64,000 nucleotides of DNA from Eulemur rufifrons (GCF_041146395.1 NC_090989.1:246316843-246380842), one strand, 5' to 3'; shown: positions 24,606 through 35,755, counted from the first letter of the stretch. Numbers and translations are program-made. The notes: a model not told the origin generated them from the sequence alone.

Positions 24606-26579
24606 CCATATCCCAAGGCATGGTGTTGACTGTATCTTTGCTCATATCTGCACATGCTTTCAGCTGAGTCTCTTAGAGTCCATGGCCATACAGCAGCCAG
24701 CGCTGGCCTCAAAGGCAGGGAGGCGTGAGCAGGAGGCCCCCAACCAGGCCTGCTGTCTTTCCTTGATAGCATCTCAAAGTCTGAATTCTCATAAGGCAGG
24801 CAGGGCAGCCAGACTACAAAAACTTTTTCTAAAGTTTTCCCAACTCTAAGTATACATGGGATCCAACCAGCACACAGGAATTAGAAATGTTCTGCTTTCT
24901 TTCAGGAATGCGGGTGGTAAATAAGCCAAATGAAATAAAAATAGAAACATGGCTGGCCAGACCTCCCTAAACCAAAAAGAACAACAATTATTTGATTAAT
25001 TCTGTTCCTAAATAGAAGCCTACACTACTGACATGATGGAGGGCGTGTGTGTGAACATGTGCACACATATGCAGTCTCCCAAGTACATCTGTACATATGT
25101 ATGGATAAACACCCATGCCTGCCACCCACAGAGAATATTTATTCATACTGATACAAGAATCAAACTGCTATTCTGTTTCTAAACCCTATAAACATTAAAA
25201 ATAAGTCACTTAATGTAAACATATCTAGCCTCTTGATTTACATTGGTTCTTATAAAGGCAGAGCTGCACATTTCTGAAGTTCTCTCGCTTAACCACAGGA
25301 GATGGGTTAAGAACACATGGCAGGCAGCCTCACAATGCATCACAAAAGCAAGAGCACGAATCAAAACTGTTCATCATCATCACTGTATTTCTCAAGGTCC
25401 CCTCTCCAGGTCCCTGCAGGTCCCCTATTCTGCAGCTCCGTGCTGTTTAGCATCATGGCTTGCTCTGCAGATCCACCTACCACACCCCTCCCACTCTAAT
25501 CCATCTTGCCGGTGCTCTGTTATGCCCTGACTGTGACAGTGCAGGGGATCAAACCTGATTTCTGCTCAAAGTGATACTGCCTGTGATCACAGGCACCTGT
25601 CGTTTCTGCTCAAAGTGACACTGCACTCTCTGACTTCCAGCTCCTGCTCCCATCTCCTTCCCAGCTCGGCTTGCCCACCTCCTCCACAGCACCCCCAGAG
25701 GCCTGCACAGCTGTCAGGGGCCTACCGCCCTCCCCCGACACCCTGCCGTGGTCAGCACAGCTGGACTGGTTTCTGGCAGATGCTCCTGATGTTCCTTGTT
25801 TTGGGATGAGCAAAGGATGACTGCATGTACCCACTCCCTTTGAGGGGTGACACAGATTTCAACATGGCCCAGCGTCCACCTGCGGGGTTACCCAGCTCTA
25901 TGAAGGCTGGAAGTGGGAGGGCAGGGGAAGGAATTCTTCCACTTGCTTCTGTCATCTGGCCTTTCCATCAGGAGTTGGAGGGAAGGCACTGGCTGGTGAA
26001 AGTTCTACTCCAGGTTAGGTTGCAGGCACCAGAGTTTTACGTATTCTGAGAGAAGCTCAGTGGGTCCAACTCTTAATGACATTCAAGAAACTCTGAACAG
26101 ACATGATTTGTCCTTTTGCAGGTATTCTGAACTTTCAGGGCACAAGCCCCTGGAGGAAGTATTTACCTCCCCTGGGAAAACAAAGAATTCCATAGAACTG
26201 GTTCAGCCTAGCTGAATTCACAGGACAGAGCCTGCTATCCCTTAATAAGACCTCTATTGTGTGTCTGATGAAAACATATGGAGAATGTTCTTCCTCAGTG
26301 AGCCTGCAATTTAGGAAGTTTGTTGTTTCTTAGCAGTCTCACTCCTTTGGTAGGAACAAAGTATTATTCTGATGGAGTAAATAGACATGAAACAAACTGA
26401 AATTTTCATTTTAATAAAATAAGGTCTCTTGCTAGAAGTTTGACGACCACCAAAGGCAAGGTGTTCTCAAGCTCCCACAGAGAGAAGTTTAGTCTCCTCA
26501 GCGCTTTGTGGCTGATCACCCCTTTGTGCCCTACTTGGTCCCTGACCCTCAGGCCTCTGGGGTGGCCCATCAGGCTTCC
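24606..26579. other. intron sequence, mostly unassigned
   Basis: Contains the palindrome and direct repeat at 25559-25624; no other structure recognised. Confidence 0.5.
25559..25624. repeat. perfect 18-bp palindrome between 22-bp direct repeats
   Basis: TGCCTGTGATCACAGGCA (25578-25595) is its own reverse complement. A 22-bp repeat, TTTCTGCTCAAAGTGATACT plus GC (25559-25580), recurs at 25603-25624 with one change, 44 bp further on, and overlaps the left arm of the palindrome. Confidence 0.85.
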
Positions 26580-26690
26580 CCTACAGAGAGACTCAAACTC
26601 GGACAGATTAGGTTCTTGCCCAAGGTTACACGGTTGATATGTCGTAGATGGAGAATTTGAACCAACCTCTGTCCTTTGGATCTTATCAAC
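26580..26690 (-). mobile_element. MIR fragment, antisense
   Basis: GCCCAAGGTTACACGGTTGA and GAATTTGAACCAACCTCTGT. Confidence 0.65.
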
Positions 26691-26704
26691 AGGCCTCAGA
26701 ATCC

Positions 26705-27050
26705 TGCTTTTCCTCTACATCAGACCAGAAAACTACAGCCCAAGGGCCAAATCCAGTCCACACCTGTTTGGGCATGGCGCATAAGATAAGAATGGTTTTT
26801 ACATTTTTAAATAGCTGGAAAAAATAAAAAAGAAGAATACTATTTCATGGCACTTGACCATTATATAAAATCCGTATTTCAATGTCCGTAAAAGAAGTTT
26901 TATCAGAACAAGCCACACCCCCTTGTTGATGTACGTCCACGGCTGCTCACAGGCTTCAAAGGCAGAGCTGAGTGACCGTGACAGAGGGCATGTGGCCCCC
27001 AAGCCAGAACATTTTGCATCAGGACCTTTTCAGAAAAGTCTGCTGACCTC
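26705..27050. mobile_element. hAT-type DNA transposon fragment
   Basis: CAAGGGCCAAATCCAGTCCA, AAGTTTTATCAGAACAAGCC, CACGGCTGCTCACAGGCTTC and AAAAGTCTGCTGACCTC resemble an old hAT element; the subfamily is not assigned. Confidence 0.65.
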
Positions 27051-27724
27051 GCTGTGCACCATGCCAATACCACAAACAGTGTGACTCCAGAGTTTTAAAG
27101 CCCATGTGGTTATATAAATGCATCCCCAAGCTGCCTTCCAAAATTGACCTGGCAATAAATAGCCCAACATTCCTCCTATCTTGGGAGAACAGTGATGTTA
27201 CATTAGTAAGGAAACACTTCTAAAGTAAGTGTGCAGTGAACTCTACATGCCTGCAGTCCCTTAGAACTATAGCTCTTTGGCTTTTCAGAGTCTGGGAGAA
27301 GGCAAGTCCTTTTCTTTCCTTATTCTCAGACTCCCAATGAATGAACCATGAAAACAATATGAATTTTACATAGAGGAAATATGCTTTCTAGGGCTAACAC
27401 AATTTTTACTTGTTAGGGCTCCTTCTTTACTTGTTCTGCTGATATTTTATTATGAAGCCAGAATTTTATAGACTTTTTAGCAGTAGAGGGCATTACGTGC
27501 TACTGTTGTTCCACTGTGTTTTGCTCTCAATATAAGAAAGAAATTGTCCCGTGCGTTGGAGGTTGGCAGTGGCACTGGTTCAGTTCAAGAGAAATAAAAA
27601 AAGATATCCTTTTTCTTTACATACTTTTTATTCCCCTTTCTGGCCTCAATTGCACATTCTAAAGACCTGACATACATGTGAAAAAACAACAACAAAAACA
27701 AAAATAAGAGCCACAGGTATCAAG

Positions 27725-27875
27725 AGGAGGAGTCTGAAGATGGGTGGTGGTGATGGTTGCCCGACAACGTGAGTGTACTCAATGCCACTGAACTGTACAC
27801 TTAAAAATACCTAAGACAGTAAATTTTGTCTTATATGTATTTTGCCATGATGAAAAAAAATTTTAAAGAAAAAAG
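27725..27875 (+). mobile_element. L1M 3' end fragment
   Basis: GGGTGGTGGTGATGGTTGCC, CACTGAACTGTACACTTAAA and TTTTGCCATGATGAAAAAAA match an old L1M 3' UTR. Confidence 0.75.
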
Positions 27876-29379
27876 AAACCCCATTGCTATAAATTTTGGA
27901 AAAAACAATTTCAAAAGCTTTAAGGAAAATTTTTATATATAAGTTCATTAGTGAAATGGAAAAAATCCTCAGAGGAATTTTAGAAGATTTGAAGCTTTAC
28001 TGGGAAGATATGAGCATTAGTGCATGCTCACGTATGTCCTTGCATTTGTACATGTGTTTTGAAGAAAACATCCGTGCCTCATTCACTTCCCTCTGTTATT
28101 GAGGTCAGTACTAGAAACAAAAATGTTTACAAGAATTCTTCCAATGAGAATAATCTCTATTAATGCAAAATGCCAAGTACTCTCATAGCAGCAATGGAAA
28201 CCAAAATAGAGTAACTATGTGTGAGAACCTCTTATATTATAACTCTAACATGTGACACCAGTGACACCAAAGGGGAAAAACCACGCCCACTGAGCACCTA
28301 TTAAGATTCCTCTGCGATGTATGTACGATGGCTGTTGTAGCCATGGGGGAAAGAGTGAGTTCCAAAGAAAGAGAAAACCAACAGAAACCTTAAATTAAAA
28401 ATGGAATTTAGATATGGGCAGGAGTGCCAATCTTAATGAAAACTCTTCCTCTTCAATCATTAGGCCATACAATTAAAGCTGGATGTGGATGTGGTCTAAC
28501 GTCTTATTTGATTCCTGTCTATTTGTCAATGTTTTTAAAAGATTAATAAGATAAAATCCCTTTGGCATGTGCTGTGAGCACTCTGGTACTTCCCACCAGT
28601 TCCCAGGGCAGAGGTGGTGCATGGTGGGGGTTTCTGAAGGCTCTACTGTTTGGAGTAAGCACATAGCATAACAACAGCTGCTTAGCCCAGGCCTCGCTGC
28701 GAAGGGGTCAACAATCGAAATGCCAACTGGTGATGACACTGGTTGTGTCAAGTGAAGCCAGTGACAAAGGAACAGCCATGCTGTGTCTCTTTGTGCCTGC
28801 AGCAAGGCAGCTACTGCAGACCAGCAGTGGTGACCCAGTACACAGCAGCATGGTGTGAAGCTGACACCAACTCAATCAAATAACCATTGTCTTGCCTTCT
28901 TCATCCAAATCCTATAGATCCCTTCCCCCAACACACACACAAACACTTTGCTTCATATGCTTGGAAACTTTGGGCTTTCATGACAAGGGAACTTCTAAAA
29001 ATAACCCTGTAAATGTGGACATTGTGGATGTGTTGCCAGGTTGTAATGGGCCAGAACTTCTGCCCACAACAGGCTCTTTATGAGTGCGAATGGATGGCCC
29101 CTAAGCAAATCGCACTCTCAGAAAGGGTTTGTTAGGTCTCTAGATTTAAAAATAAAATAAAATTAAATAATAAACTAAAATGCAAGAATTGCTCTAACTA
29201 GTTGCCACCATTTAACATACTGGAGTGTTCACCTAAAATGTTGGAGTTCCACCTTCTTTTGATTTGGAAACTGGACCTCTATGTCCATGCTGAAACTGTT
29301 AGCTGGAGGTGCACGGAGGTTGCTCCCACAGCTTCCTATTTCTGACTACCTGCCTGGCCTTTGGAGATTTTAGGCTTAG
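27876..29379. other. intron sequence, unassigned
   Basis: A 110-codon minus-strand frame at 28473-28805 resembles no known protein. About 29143-29180 is A/T-only. Confidence 0.5.
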
Positions 29380-29520
29380 GTCTTCTGATCTATAGATATT
29401 AAACTCTTTGAGGGCAGGCGTCGTATCTTTGAAGTTGCCCCCCAACACTTAGCATCAGCTCTTTACAAGTTGTTGTTCCATTTTAGTCTCTCAATAATGT
29501 GCATGACATATATTTCATGG
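29380..29520 (+). mobile_element. L2 3' fragment
   Basis: AAACTCTTTGAGGGCAGGCG, CAACACTTAGCATCAGC and TCTCAATAATGTGCATGA. Confidence 0.65.
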
Positions 29521-29698
29521 GTTAGGGTAGCTGACGTGACTTGACAGCCAGGCACTGCTGAGAGAGGGATAGAACTGGGGGCCCCGGGGCTGAAGCCCCT
29601 TGGAAATCATCTAGCTGCTGTAGATCATCAGAATCCATTTGAGTAAGTATGTCCCTGAGTAAAAATCTACCCCACATGACTTTCCTCAGCAGAGAGCA

Positions 29699-30050
29699 TG
29701 CTGTGGTCTGAATGTTGCTGTCACCCAAATTCATATGTTGGAACTTAATACCCAATGCAATAGCATTAAGAGATGGGGCCTTTTGGGAAGTGACAAAGTC
29801 AAGAAGGCTCCACGCTCATGAACGGGATTAGTGCCCTTACAAGAGACTTGAGAAAGCTCCCTTGCCCTTCTGCCACCTGAGGACATAGCAAGAAGGCACC
29901 TTTTTGAGCAAGTCCTCACCCGATACCAAGTATGCTAGAGCCTTGATCTTAGACTTCCTAGCCTCCAGAACCGTGAGAAATAAATTTCTGTTGTTTATAA
30001 ATTACCCAGTCTAAGGTATTTTGTTATAGCAGCTCCAGTGGATTAAAACA
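29699..30050 (+). mobile_element. solo MaLR LTR (MST/MLT1-type)
   Basis: Starts TGCTGTGGTCTGAATG and ends GTGGATTAAAACA, with GGGGCCTTTTGGGAAGTGAC, GGGATTAGTGCCCTTACAAG and CCTCCAGAACCGTGAGAAAT in order. It has AATAAA followed by TTTCTGTTG, the usual LTR poly(A) region. It is full length, with no internal sequence on either side. Confidence 0.85.
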
Positions 30051-30265
30051 GGCTGCATCTGAGTTCTGGAGTCAGACTACGTGTGTTCAACTCCTGGCTT
30101 CACAGAGCTGTGTGACATTGGACATTACTTCTCCTCCTTGTCTGATTTTCTTCCTCTCTAAAATGGAGACAACAGTAGTATGTATCTCACAGAATGGTGT
30201 GCAGATTAAATGAGGTAATACAAAAACATATTTCCTATAGCACCTGGCTCATAGCTTCACTCAAA
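30051..30265 (+). mobile_element. MIR
   Basis: AGTTCTGGAGTCAGACTACG, CAGAGCTGTGTGACATTGGA, CTAAAATGGAGACAACAGTA and GCACCTGGCTCATAGC; nearly full length, abutting the MaLR LTR. Confidence 0.85.
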
Positions 30266-30504
30266 AGTTTTCCCTATTATTATATCCTCAGAAGCTCAAC
30301 AAAGCAAATGAAAACAAAATACAGTTATTATAGGCCATTTAAATTTCTTCTAGGCTAAAATATTTTAAGACATAGAAACAAATCTCTTCCATAAATCTGT
30401 TTTAAAATTATACTATTAGAAATAAATGAAGTGAAAGGAAAGGCACAATGTATGCCATTCTAGATCCACAATATGCCAGAACAGGAGGGAATCTAAACCT
30501 TTCT

Positions 30505-30640
30505 TTTTTTTTTTTTGAAGGTAAAATGAAACTTTTTAATTTTATTATTTTTTTCTTCCAATATTCTTTTTTTTTTTTTATTATTTCATCTTATTATTAT
30601 GGGGGATACAGAATTTCAGGTTGCATACGTTGCCCATGTA
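30505..30640 (-). mobile_element. very short L1 insertion with apparent 3' transduction
   Basis: On the minus strand the insert reads about 60 bp of strepsirrhine L1 3' end (30580-30640: GGGCAACGTATGCAACC ... CCCCATAATAATAAG), a 13-A run (30567-30579), about 50 bp of unrelated A/T-rich sequence (30517-30566), then a second run of about 13 A (30504-30516). An 11-bp direct repeat, TAAACCTTTCT, flanks the whole unit at 30494-30504 and 30641-30651. Two A tails inside one TSD pair is the layout left when L1 transcription reads past its own poly(A) site and copies 3' flanking DNA. Confidence 0.7.
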
Positions 30641-30651
30641 TAAACCTTTCT

Positions 30652-31295
30652 AATCCAATGGATTTAAAACTTATTTTAGCACAGCAACCATTTCTTCTAA
30701 TGTAACCATTACCGAGAGATATGTGGCAGCTCGGGCTGAAGAGGAGGTGAGGTCCCAGAACTGGGCTCTGGCTTCACTCAGCACCATACAGAACCTGTGT
30801 GAAAAGGACCATGGTTTGGAAACCACTGACCTTGGCTATGTCCACTCATTTTACCAGCGGGAAAATTAAGACCATTCATATGTCTGCACGGATAAGGAGG
30901 CTCATGCTGAGGTCCCAGCTTGGCTTGTCACTGTATCCCTAGCACCTAGCCACATGCCTGGAGCACAGTGCCCTGGCTGTACTAAGGTTTGTGTGATGGA
31001 GGCTCTCACACAGGTGAGGAACCAAGATGAAGAGGGGCAATCTTGGGGGATGGGCTTCTAGGATATGGTGGTGATGGCTGCCAGCAGGGTGTGAAAAAAA
31101 CACCATAAGGTCTAGACAGAGTGCTGGGTATAGGGTTAATTCTGGGGGATGGGTTATGGTAGGCAGAAGTAAGCCTGAGATTAGGGAAACAAAGGTGAGA
31201 CTAGATGCCACCTAAAAAACCCAGGTGAAGGGGCCACTCTCAGGCCCAGGCATCTTGTTGAATTCCAATCCCACTCAGAAATGTAGGAATAGCTG
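30652..31295. other. intron sequence, unassigned
   Basis: A weak L2/MIR-like patch (GTATCCCTAGCACCTAGCC) near 30931-30970; nothing else. Confidence 0.45.
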
Positions 31296-31475
31296 GCATT
31301 AGTTTCAAAGTGTGATTCCTGTACCACCTGCATCAGAATTACCTGGAAGCTTATTAACAATGCAGATCCAAGAGCCCCATCCCAGATGTACTGACCCAGA
31401 ATATCCTGTGGTAAAGCCCACACATCTACGCCCTTCACGAGCGCACCAGATCTCTTGTGCAGGAAAACGTTTGAG
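31296..31475 (+). mobile_element. MER5A-like MITE (hAT-Charlie)
   Basis: TTTCAAAGTGTGATTCCTGT, GCATCAGAATTACCTGGAAG and CCCCATCCCAGATGTACTGA; ends GTTTGAGAAG near the expected terminal repeat. Confidence 0.8.
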
Positions 31476-31481
31476 AAGCGC

Positions 31482-31665
31482 CAGGCTCAATCTCAACTGG
31501 TGCCACATGAGAAGCATGTGGAGAGCTTCACTTTGCCTGGGCCCTACCCTTGGAGATTCTGATCTCACAGGTCTGAGATGGGTCCTGAGAGTTGGTACAC
31601 ACTCTGAAACCTCCCCAGGTGATGTGCAGCAGAATGGTTTACAGCCATTGATAATCGATTGCAGA
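31482..31665 (+). mobile_element. hAT-Charlie MITE (MER5-type)
   Basis: CTCAATCTCAACTGGTGCCA, TTGGAGATTCTGATCTCACA and CTCCCCAGGTGATGTGCAGC; tandem with the preceding MITE and the same orientation. Confidence 0.65.
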
Positions 31666-32254
31666 GGGGAGGGATAGCCCCACCTGCAAACACTGCTTGC
31701 ACACCTGGAACAGCTGGAATGAACGGGTGAGGACTTAGGACACAAGCTGGGGAGACACAATCCTCATTCATGGTATCCATTAGGGCTGGACAGAGGGCTG
31801 AGAGATGATCAGCGTCTGCTGATCCCTCAAAACAGTTTACGCACCCCCTGAAGAACCCCATCCAGCCGCCGTGGAGCCTGCCATCTATGTCTGTTTACAT
31901 TAGCTCTAAAATATATAAACACACAAGAGATTGACATTGAATGACATAGAAAATTTCCCTGGCAGTGGGCTCCTCAGGTCTTTCTCTGTGACATGAATTA
32001 TTTTTGTTATTATAACCAACTGAAAATGCAGATATTCTAATCGGCTGTTAGAGACGAATTGCTACTTTTCCTTTCAGTTTGTCTTGTTAACCACCCAGGC
32101 AGCAAGGGAGACAAAAGGAAAGACCTGTCAAAACATTGTTCTTGTGAATACTGAAGTTATTTTTAAAATATGTTGGATGTATTCACCAAGAATACTTTTA
32201 AAATAAAATTTGTTGAAATATATTTATGTATTTTATATTTATATAAAATATATT
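31666..32254. other. intron sequence, A/T-rich toward its end
   Basis: 32160-32270 is almost pure A/T (TTTATATTTATATAAAATAT). No coding signal. Confidence 0.5.
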
Positions 32255-32605
32255 TATTTTTAATAAAATGCTTCTACTTACATGCAGTTTGATGAATTTT
32301 GACATATATCTGCTCTAACTACCACTACAATTAAGATAAAAATATTTCTGTCATCTCTGAATATTTCCAGATCTTTTGCAGTTAATCCCCTCACCCGACC
32401 CTTGGCCCCAGCCAAGCAACTACCTATCTGACACTATGGATTAATTTAGACTGTTTTAGAATTTGATATAAATGGAATCAAACAGTATGTATTTTTTGTG
32501 TCTGGTTTCTTTGCTCAGCACAATGTTTTTAAGATCCATTCCTGAGCATGAATTGTTGGTGAATAATATTATTGTTTCTTCTCTGTATCAGAAGTACACA
32601 AGGGC
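32255..32605. mobile_element. old L1M fragment
   Basis: GTTTGATGAATTTTGACATA, TGCAGTTAATCCCCTCACCC and TATAAATGGAATCAAACAGT are familiar from L1M-type elements. Orientation and subfamily are uncertain. It is cut on the right by the Tigger element. Confidence 0.55.
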
Positions 32606-32607
32606 TG

Positions 32608-33710
32608 CAGGATACTACGGCATAACAATGTTTTGGATGCGCCGCATATGCAATGGAGCTGAATAATTCCTATCACCTAGGAATCTCAGCCATCATAACA
32701 TCTTAGCACAACATATTACTCATATGTTTGTAGTGATGCTGGTGTAAACAAACCTACTGCACTGCCAATCATAAAAAAGTCTAGCATGTACAATTATGTG
32801 CGGTGCATAATACTTGATAAAGATAATACGCTTCATTTGTTATACTTTTTGTCATTATTTTAGAGTACTCCTTCTATTTATGAAAAAAAAAAAGTTAACT
32901 GTAAAACAGCCTCAGGCAGGTACTTTAGGAGGTTATTCCAGAAGGAGGCATTGTTACACTCCATGTGTGTTACTGTCTCTGGGTATCTTCTGGTGGGAAA
33001 AGGTGTAGAGGTAGAAGACAGTGTTATTCATGACCTTGACCCTGTGTGGGCCTAGGCTAATGTGTGTGCTTGTGTCTTAGTATTGAACAAAAAAGTTTAA
33101 AAAGTAAAAAAAAAAAAAAAAAAAAAAAACTTTTAAAAATAGAAAAAAGCTCATAGAATATATAAAGAAAAATTATTTTGGTACAGCTGTACAATTGTGT
33201 TTGTGTTTAAAGCTAAGTGTTATTACAAAAGAGTCAAAAACTTTAAAAAATTTAAAAATTTATAAATTTAGTGTAGCCTAGGTATACAGTGTTTATAAAG
33301 TCTACAGTAGAGTACAGTAATGTTCTGGGCCTTCACATTCACTCACCGCTCACTGACTCACCCAGAGCAACCTCCAGTCCTGCAAGATCCATTCAGGGTA
33401 AGCACCCAGTACAAGTATACCATTTTTTATCTTTTATACCATACTTTTACTGTACCTTTTCTATGTTTAGATATGCTTAGATACGCAAATACTTACCACT
33501 GTGCTATAGTTGTCTACAGTATTCAGTACAGCCACATGCTGCGCAGGTTTGGAGCCTAGGAGCAATAGGCTGTACCATACAGCCTGGGTGTGTAGTGGGC
33601 TGTGCCACCTAGGTTTGTGTCTGTCCACTCGATGACGTTCACACAACGAGGCAATTACCTAACAATACATTGCTCAGAACGTATCACCGTTGTTAAGTGA
33701 CACATGACTA
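32608..33710. mobile_element. Tigger-type DNA transposon, internally deleted
   Basis: The left end reads CAGGATACTACGGCATAAC and the right end GTTAAGTGACACATGACTA, a decayed terminal inverted repeat. Internal blocks such as ATGCTGGTGTAAACAAACCT, CAGCCTCAGGCAGGTACTTT, GTGGGCCTAGGCTAATGTGT and CTGTACCTTTTCTATGTTTA match my memory of a TcMar-Tigger element with TA targets. Only fragments of the transposase C-terminal region remain, with stops, so it cannot encode an enzyme. An A23-like run sits at about 33107-33129. The subfamily (Tigger3-like) is from memory. Confidence 0.7.
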
Positions 33711-34061
33711 TACTTCAGTAGAAAGAGGTTTCCGGAGTGACGGAAGGCAAGTTACTGTGACTTGAAAGGGAAGTGAGAAAGTGCAGACAGTTGGCTTGAT
33801 TGGCTTCTTTCAAGGAAGGGGAGGAGGAGGAAACCACACTGAGGTAATGGAGCTTTCACTGAAGCAGAGGATTTCTGGGGCAATGAGTGCTTGGGCAGGT
33901 TGCAGACTTGAGCTGTAGGATGTAGAAAATGGGAGAAGGGAAATTCAGGGGCCAAAGAAAGACACATTTCACCAATTAAAAAATTGCCTACTCACTAGAT
34001 AAAGGGGGGACAAAAAGATGAAGGTTTTGAAGGATAGCTTCACTAGAATGAATGAATGAAA

Positions 34062-34135
34062 AAAATGTGTGTATGTATGTGTATATATGTGTGTCTGTAT
34101 ATAAATAAATATACATATATATACATATATATAAA
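34062..34135. repeat. (TG)n/(TATA)n composite microsatellite
   Basis: Alternating TGTGTATG, TATATATG and ATACATATATAT units directly upstream of the MaLR fragment that carries the 5S copy. Confidence 0.85.
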
Positions 34136-34136
34136 A

Positions 34137-34430
34137 GAGATGGAGCTTAATTCCCCTTAAGTGTGGGCTGGACTTAGTAATTCTCTTCTCCCATCTGAAT
34201 ACTAACCTGGCCTGACCATGCTTAGCTTCCAAGATCAGATGCAATCGGGTGTGCTCAAGGTGGTGTGACCAGAGATGGTAATTCACTTGTAATGAATAGA
34301 AAATGGAGGAAAGGATGGTTTATCACTTCTGACACTGGTCTGTAAAAGGTATGGCAGCTTCCATCTTGGTTGCCCTCTCTGGGATCAGGGCATTCTGGGA
34401 GCAGCCAGCAGGGACCTGACAAATAGAGTG
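34137..34430 (+). mobile_element. MaLR-like (MLT1-type) LTR fragment, split by 5S copy
   Basis: The text CCCCTTAAGTGTGGGCTGGA and, beyond the 5S insert, GGCAGCTTCCATCTTGGTTG match my memory of an MLT1-class LTR. The two parts join cleanly when the 5S segment and one TSD are removed. The right limit is uncertain. Confidence 0.6.
34188..34275 (-). pseudogene. 5S rRNA retropseudogene, 3'-truncated and tailless
   Basis: The reverse complement aligns with 5S rRNA from its first bases to about nucleotide 89, ending at GATGGGAG. Recognisable blocks are CATCTGATCTTGGAAGCTAA and GCCAGGTTAGTA, with scattered, mainly transition-type changes. The last third of 5S (ACCGCCTGGGAATACC...) is absent and there is no A tail. 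A 13-bp near-identical flank (34175-34187 and 34276-34288, 11 of 13 matching) brackets it, and the surrounding MaLR-like sequence continues on both sides. It is therefore a small insertion into an older LTR. It is not a functional 5S gene, because it is truncated and the internal promoter is mutated. Confidence 0.88.
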
Positions 34431-35554
34431 AAGGGTAATTGTCTCTGAGGGAGGGACAATTAAGCCAAGACCTGCAGGATGACCAGGATTTAGGAGGACA
34501 TGGAGGCCAAGAGACTTGGATATACAATATCCTGGAGGTGAGAGGACATGGCCTATTCAAGGAACTCTGGGAAATAATTCCCTTTGGAGCAGTCCGCATA
34601 TGTTTTTCTTCATCCAGATCTACCTGCATACATTTATTTTTATTTATGGTTCCAGTTACACTCAGATTCACAATGCAATAGGAATCTATTAGCACAAACA
34701 TGGTGGAACTAATATTGGTTAGGGCTATGTTCCACATTATGGTTTACTACATTATGGTTTAACTAGCTTTGTTGGTGGTTTGTATATTTGACCTTTATGT
34801 ATAAAATTATTTCATAGGAAGAGGTGCTCCTAAAACCATACAAGTGACCACACAAGTCCCTGGGCTAGGGAATGCCTGTAATCTTATCTTCATGCTTTTA
34901 TCATTGTGGGACAGGTGGGTGGTGACAGACAACACAGTGTTATATTTCAATAAGTAAAACCTTCCTTCATTCAAATCCCAAGTTAATGCTCATTTGACAT
35001 TTTTTGGAGCCAAATAATCTACTATTATCTGGCTGGGAAATTTGAACTAGTCTAGAGCACACATAGCAGCCAAAAATTGGCAGGCTTATTTATGGGCATC
35101 CTGCCATGCTGGCTATTTACATTTTCATATAAATGCTTATGAAGATGAATTAATCCCTGCTGTGATTGACATCCTGCAGCAATTTCCAACACTGCAGAGC
35201 ACAGTAAAAAAAAAAAAACCTACAATTATGATTTGGCACCCCAGGGACCCACAGCACTCCTGAAATATAGGAGCATCTCCTGAGATAGAGGTTCTGACGT
35301 GCAATCTAGGGAGAAATGTTGAGCAGATAGTTTTGAGTTTTATCTATTCTTCATCTGTAAAATGGAAGAGAAGTGGCTTAGCAAAGAGAAGCAAATCATA
35401 GTAGGGGCTTAAAGGAGTAAATGGAAAAGCCTTGTTGAGGCAGTATGGAGCCAATTTTGAACATACCTGGCAGTCACTGGTGGTAGGAGAGGTGTTAAAA
35501 GTGTATGGTAGGAAGTAACTCTGGAGGATAGAGCCTCTGATAGGTTACAGTGGT
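34431..35554. other. intron sequence, nothing recognised
   Basis: Low repeat content; A12 near 35207-35218. No coding support. Confidence 0.5.
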
Positions 35555-35755
35555 ATCTGATAGAATGTTCCACAATGACGAAAATGTTCGGTTTCTGTGG
35601 TACCCAATACAATAGCCACTAGACACATGTGGCTTTTGAGCAATTGACATGTGGCTTATAAGATTAAGAAACTAGTTTTTATTTTCATTTAATTCTAATT
35701 AATTTAAATAGCAACAGGAGGCTAGTTGGGACTGTATTAGATGGTACAGCTCTAA
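35555..35755. mobile_element. hAT-type MITE (MER33-like)
   Basis: ACAATAGCCACTAGACACAT, GTGGCTTTTGAGCAATTGAC and TTCATTTAATTCTAATTAAT match an A/T-rich hAT MITE; the family name is approximate. Confidence 0.65.

Noticed and set aside
28473..28805. 110-codon minus-strand ORF as a novel gene
   Set aside because: No promoter, splice or domain support; such a length is expected by chance in 64 kb.
34184..34276. Functional 5S rRNA gene
   Set aside because: The last third is missing, the internal control region is mutated, and no T-run terminator is at the right place.
34255..34737. 160-codon minus-strand ORF
   Set aside because: It overlaps the MaLR fragment and the start of the 5S copy; it is repeat-derived and without known similarity.
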